From positions 1 to 32,484 of the IMG/VR virus record IMGVR_UViG_3300014839_000028: a stretch of DNA of 32,484 nucleotides. One strand, written 5' to 3'. The translations under genes and the position numbers were made by a program. This DNA comes from a virus. Every line of letters begins with the position of its first letter. Position 1 is the stretch's first letter. Positions 29,933-32,484 of the stretch are shown one piece after another. The notes beneath the pieces were generated by a model. That model worked only from the letters and a program-made list of their open reading frames with translations, did not search any database and was not told the DNA's origin.

Positions 29933-30364
29933 ATGACCCCAAAAGAGATTGCCAACCTGCTTTACGACGAGTCGATCCGCGTCGAACAAATCATCTGGCT
30001 CGCGGCGAATCATGACCAGCCTTGCGATGCCTTTCGGGCGCTTGTTGAGGACGAAGATCCTGCGCGCCTTGCCAAACTGCTCGGGATTGATCGCGAATTC
30101 TTCGCGGAAGACTGTGAACTGTCTGATCTGGGCAACACGCTCGCCAGGAAAGGACTCTCCGGCTTTCTGGTCCAGGTAAGCACTCCAATCCCCTTGGCCT
30201 TCCATCGGGACGGTTTCACGACTGGAGGGTTTGGCTATACCACGCTGGAATGGCTCTATACGGAGGCCATCGACGACGCGTTCATTAAGCGCATGACGGA
30301 GTGGAAGGACGCGTTCATTAAGCGCGCCCGCGCGAAGGCGCAGAAAACGGCAAAAGCTAGATAG
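29933..30364 (+). CDS. Hypothetical early protein with internal repeat
   Basis: This 143-residue protein starts MTPKEIANLLYDESIRVEQIIWLAANHDQPCDAF. It has a strong Shine-Dalgarno (AGGAGG) within a 15-base block that recurs before the next gene. The N-terminal 75 residues are helical and acidic. A Gly-rich segment (FTTGGFGYTTLEWLYTEAIDDAF) follows, and the C-terminus is basic (RARAKAQKTAKAR). The peptide DAFIKR occurs twice, encoded by a perfect 18-base direct repeat (30275-30292 and 30308-30325). No family is recognised. Confidence 0.65.
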   Translation: MTPKEIANLLYDESIRVEQIIWLAANHDQPCDAFRALVEDEDPARLAKLLGIDREFFAEDCELSDLGNTLARKGLSGFLVQVSTPIPLAFHRDGFTTGGFGYTTLEWLYTEAIDDAFIKRMTEWKDAFIKRARAKAQKTAKAR

Positions 30365-30375
30365 GAGGAGCCATG
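30361..30375 (+). repeat. Second copy of 15-base start-region block
   Basis: ATAGGAGGAGCCATG occurs here and at 29921-29935, so the gene at 29933-30364 is flanked by direct copies spanning its own stop/Shine-Dalgarno/start. This could be a trace of gene insertion or duplication by short homology, or two ideal ribosome sites conserved independently. Confidence 0.6.
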
Positions 30376-30570
30376 GACAACAAAATGCTGGCCAAAGCCA
30401 TCCGCGGAAAGGCGGAGGAAATCCGCGATGCGAGGGATGCCGACACGTTCGAGCTGGTCTGCGTGCTGGCGCGTGTCGTTGAAGGCAAGTCGCTCGTGTT
30501 TGTCAGGAAGGCCGATGGCGGAGAAATGTTCCCGCAGATCGCGGGCCTGGCGCCCGTTAAATCCGCATGA
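30373..30570 (+). CDS. Hypothetical small early protein
   Basis: This 65-residue protein begins MDNKMLAKAIRGKAEEIRDARDADTFELVCVLARVVEGKSLVFVRKADGGEM. Helical first half, then short beta stretches. It has AGGAGG 7 bases before its ATG and its stop overlaps the polymerase-X-like start (ATGA, 30567-30570). It may be an accessory of that nucleotidyltransferase given the coupling, which is inference. No family is recognised. Confidence 0.65.
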   Translation: MDNKMLAKAIRGKAEEIRDARDADTFELVCVLARVVEGKSLVFVRKADGGEMFPQIAGLAPVKSA

Positions 30571-31091
30571 ATCTCGCCCTCGCACAGCGCCTCGCCGAAC
30601 GGTTCGCAGTCGAGCTGCAGCCCCATTGCAGCCGGATGGAAATCGCCGGGTCGATCCGCCGCCGCCGGCCCGAGGTCGGAGACATTGACCTGGTGTGCAT
30701 TCCCCGCGGAGTCGAAGGCCGGGCGGCGATCCTGGCGCGCTGCGCACTCGGCCCGACAGCCAAGAAGATCAAGGAGGGGGAGCAGTACGTCGTTTTCGAG
30801 TATGTTTCCCCTGGCGGATGGGCCGCTCAGCTCGACCTTTGGTTCGCCCATGAGGACCAGAACGATCTGTTTGATTTCACGCCGAGCAATTGGGGAATGC
30901 TCCTTCTCGCTCGGACCGGTTCTGCAATGCACAACGTCTATCTCGCGCAGAAGGCGAAAGCCCATGGCCTGCATTTCCAGCCCCACAAGGGGATTATTTC
31001 GGGCGACCAGGTGGTCGCCAGCCGCACCGAATCGGAGATCTTCCACCTATTGGGGCTGAATTTCATCCGCCCGGAGGATCGCGAGCGATGA
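30567..31091 (+). CDS. DNA polymerase X-type nucleotidyltransferase
   Basis: This 174-residue enzyme resembles the catalytic palm of DNA polymerase beta/lambda. Near residues 26-44 it shows IAGSIRRRRPEVGDIDLVC, the GS...R...DxD signature with Asp39 and Asp41. Near 87-93 it has AAQLDLWF with the third Asp90, so the metal-binding triad is intact. The remainder (NWGMLLLARTGSAMHNVYLAQKAKAHGLHF...) corresponds to the thumb. The N-terminal helix-hairpin-helix lyase domain of full polymerases is absent. It could fill gaps left at transposition joints or add nucleotides to another substrate. The start overlaps the preceding stop and its own stop overlaps the next start. Confidence 0.82.
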   Translation: MNLALAQRLAERFAVELQPHCSRMEIAGSIRRRRPEVGDIDLVCIPRGVEGRAAILARCALGPTAKKIKEGEQYVVFEYVSPGGWAAQLDLWFAHEDQNDLFDFTPSNWGMLLLARTGSAMHNVYLAQKAKAHGLHFQPHKGIISGDQVVASRTESEIFHLLGLNFIRPEDRER

Positions 31092-31327
31092 GCACTCTCA
31101 AAGACAAGCCCGGCCGCCAGATGAGACTCATGGTGATCGTCGATCGAGAGCGCAACCTAGTGCAGGTCATTCGAAACCTCCACAATACGAAGGGATTCTT
31201 GGTCGACAGCGGGAATATGGGCTGGATGCCTCTGACCGAATGGCGCGTTTTTCTGGAGCGCGAGTTGGTACTGGGGGGAGAGAAGCCTCCGTCGCTATAT
31301 GAGCAACTGACCCGCAAAGCCCAATGA
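31088..31327 (+). CDS. Hypothetical early protein
   Basis: This 79-residue protein is read from MSTLKDKPGRQMRLMVIVDRERNLVQVIRNLHNTKGFLVDSG (31088, ATGA overlap), ending YEQLTRKAQ. Mixed alpha/beta with no membrane segment. A longer frame beginning 198 bases upstream reads as shadow of the polymerase gene. Its stop overlaps the start of the Cys-rich gene (31324-31327). No family is recognised; it is a short, soluble early protein. Confidence 0.65.
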   Translation: MSTLKDKPGRQMRLMVIVDRERNLVQVIRNLHNTKGFLVDSGNMGWMPLTEWRVFLERELVLGGEKPPSLYEQLTRKAQ

Positions 31328-31611
31328 GCACCTGCCGAATATGCGGCTGCACTGACGTCGACTGCACCTGGTGCGTGGTGCTGACTGGGGAGCCCTGCTC
31401 CTGGACTGAACCCGATCTCTGCTCGACCTGCGCCGGCATGGGCAAGACTGATGAGCAGCGCGCGAAACGCCGGGGTAGGATCGCCCATGACAAGGCTTAT
31501 GCGCGCGCCCGCGGCGCACCCGGAGCCGAGGCGCTATTCGCGCACCGCGACCGCATGCTTAGGGTTTGGGCACGGATCAATGTCCGGCGCACCAGGAGAG
31601 CAGCAACATGA
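31324..31611 (+). CDS. Cys-rich zinc-binding protein
   Basis: This 95-residue protein has an N-terminal Cys-rich module: CRICGCTDVDCTWCVVLTG..., then CSWTEPDLCSTC. Seven or eight Cys within 35 residues suggest two zinc sites; similar modules with a CGCT...C..C...DLC..C pattern occur in other phages. The C-terminal half is basic and helical (QRAKRRGRIAHDKAYARARG and RDRMLRVWARINVRRTRR), so nucleic-acid binding is likely. It overlaps neighbours at both ends in ATGA. The role is unknown. Confidence 0.72.
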   Translation: MSTCRICGCTDVDCTWCVVLTGEPCSWTEPDLCSTCAGMGKTDEQRAKRRGRIAHDKAYARARGAPGAEALFAHRDRMLRVWARINVRRTRRAAT

Positions 31612-31832
31612 GCCGAGAGCGTCTTTGGCCGCTCGCCAGCTATATGGCGACCATCATCGGGATCCTCGAACTCGGCATGGACGGGAAGATCAGAACCGCG
31701 ATCCATGCCTCAAAAAACGGCCTCCGACTTTCCATTGGTGGAACGACCGTGGCTCGCGGACGAGACGGATATGAACTGCAGCGGAATTTCGATCAGGCGC
31801 GGATCGATGCGAAGAAGAGGGCATCCACATGA
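31608..31832 (+). CDS. Hypothetical early protein
   Basis: This 74-residue protein starts at MSRERLWPLASYMATIIGILELGMDGKIRTAIHASKNGLRL (31608, ATGA overlap). It has a hydrophobic start (WPLASYMATIIGILELG), possibly a buried helix rather than a membrane anchor, then beta-like and basic sections ending RIDAKKRAST. The stop overlaps the next start (31829-31832). No family is recognised. Confidence 0.65.
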   Translation: MSRERLWPLASYMATIIGILELGMDGKIRTAIHASKNGLRLSIGGTTVARGRDGYELQRNFDQARIDAKKRAST

Positions 31833-32338
31833 CCGACCTACAGCATCGCAAATACCTATCGGAGTGGGGCCTTGTTCGGAAGCACTTCCGGGCAGCCGGC
31901 CTGGAGCCGAAGGCCTGCGATGCGAAGCGGCATGAGCTGCATAAGCGAGCCCTGGGCCGGGACAAGAGCTCGCTGGACCTGACCAATGCCGAATTTGACG
32001 CCGTCCTGGCCGTTTTCAGCGGCATTTCTCGGCCGGCGGACCTATCGACGCAGCTGCGCCTCCAGGAGCAAGCCCCGGAGCGCGCCGCGCGGAGGAATTT
32101 CCGAGCCAACCAACTGCTCGATTCTCTGGCCGTCGACGCCCCCGGCCGGGCGGCCTACCTCGATGAGCTTTGCCGCAAGATTTGTGGCCGGGCCTGGGAC
32201 CGGCTGGCGGAAATCGAGCAAGAGAAGATTCTCGGCGTGCTGGCGGCTGCTGAGCGGCGGATGCACAAGCAATCTGGGAACCCCAAAGCCCAATCGGGGA
32301 ACCCGCCTTCACAGATTACGGGAGAGACTCCATTCTGA
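31829..32338 (+). CDS. Possible GemA-like (Mu gp16, DUF1018) early protein
   Basis: This 169-residue protein contains DAKRHELHKRALGRDKSSLDLTNAEFDAVLAVFSG at about residues 31-65. That resembles the first half of the Mu gp16/GemA family (basic helix, then G..SS..LT..E...VL..F). The second part (AAYLDELCRKICGRAWDRLAEIEQEKILGVLAAAERR) resembles its C-terminal helical region. GemA modulates host gyrase and expression in Mu, in the same early region. The C-terminal tail is low-complexity with the SGNP motif twice. The match is suggestive only. The start overlaps the preceding stop in ATGA. Confidence 0.55.
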   Translation: MTDLQHRKYLSEWGLVRKHFRAAGLEPKACDAKRHELHKRALGRDKSSLDLTNAEFDAVLAVFSGISRPADLSTQLRLQEQAPERAARRNFRANQLLDSLAVDAPGRAAYLDELCRKICGRAWDRLAEIEQEKILGVLAAAERRMHKQSGNPKAQSGNPPSQITGETPF

Positions 32339-32484
32339 TGGATGCAACGGCAGACCTCGCACTCAAGGTCACCATCTCCAGCGTCACGCCGGAGCAGGTC
32401 GAACTCGTGGCCGACTTTCTGAGGGGCAGGGAATGGGTCAGAGGCTCCGAAATCTGCGCGGCGTTGTCCATTAGCGATCGTCGG
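32338..32484 (+). CDS. Partial early protein, winged-helix-like, cut by window end
   Basis: A frame opens at ATG 32338, overlapping the stop of the preceding gene by one base (TGATG), and stays open to the end of the window (49 residues). The sequence contains TPEQVELVADFLRGREWVRGSEICAALSISDRR, which looks like the first helices of a winged helix-turn-helix domain. It could be a regulator such as a Mor/C-type late activator, but too little is visible to say. Confidence 0.6.
   Translation, partial: MDATADLALKVTISSVTPEQVELVADFLRGREWVRGSEICAALSISDRR

Noticed and set aside
1-32484. CRISPR arrays, tRNA or rRNA genes, insertion sequences
   Set aside because: No regular direct repeats with spacers, no tRNA-like cloverleaf and no rRNA-like sequence were noticed, and the only transposase is the phage one. 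Reading by eye may miss a weak tRNA.

Overview
This window holds most of a transposable (Mu-like) phage or prophage. The host looks like a GC-rich Gram-negative bacterium. Gram-negative features are a lipoprotein with a lipobox in the lysis area and several Sec-type signal peptides. The best host clue is the secreted protein at 21018-21773. Its N-terminal domain (LLDGRVF...VTIKHKGG...LPEALLKVYP) follows a pattern I associate with Verrucomicrobiota proteins, so I infer a verrucomicrobial (perhaps Opitutae-type) host. This is not proven. No tRNA, rRNA, CRISPR array, insertion sequence or clear host gene was seen, and neither phage end is visible.

Layout: a control region at about 22.52-22.57 kb splits the window. 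Leftward (minus strand) come first a repressor operon (repressor, two-helix membrane protein, secreted protein) and then a hairpin with a T-rich tail. After these comes the late block in near-Mu order: holin-like protein, two small spanin-like genes, gp25-, gp26- and gp27-like genes, terminase, portal, protease/scaffold, decoration protein, major capsid protein, gp36-like, MuF-like, gpG-like, tail terminator, tail tube, a tail protein, a GDSL-esterase fibre, tape measure, hub, and a protein cut by the window start. No sheath or contractile baseplate genes are seen, so a long non-contractile tail, as in phages B3 and D3112, is likely. No endolysin was recognised.

Rightward (plus strand) is the early block: Ner/Cro-like regulator, small early genes, DUF3102-like protein, MuA-like transposase, MuB-like ATPase, Gam-like end protector, a stand-alone DNA polymerase X-type nucleotidyltransferase, Cys-rich and other small proteins, a possible GemA-like protein, and a gene cut by the window end.

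Genes are tightly packed and many neighbours share ATGA, GTGA or TGATG stop/start overlaps. These overlaps decide many of the starts chosen here. No stretch over 300 bases lacks a gene; the longest gaps (11232-11336, 18711-18831, 20716-20793, 27264-27335) contain hairpins. The repressor and Ner-like protein would govern the lysis/lysogeny choice. MuA, MuB and Gam would carry out replicative transposition, and the leftward genes would build the virion and lyse the cell.
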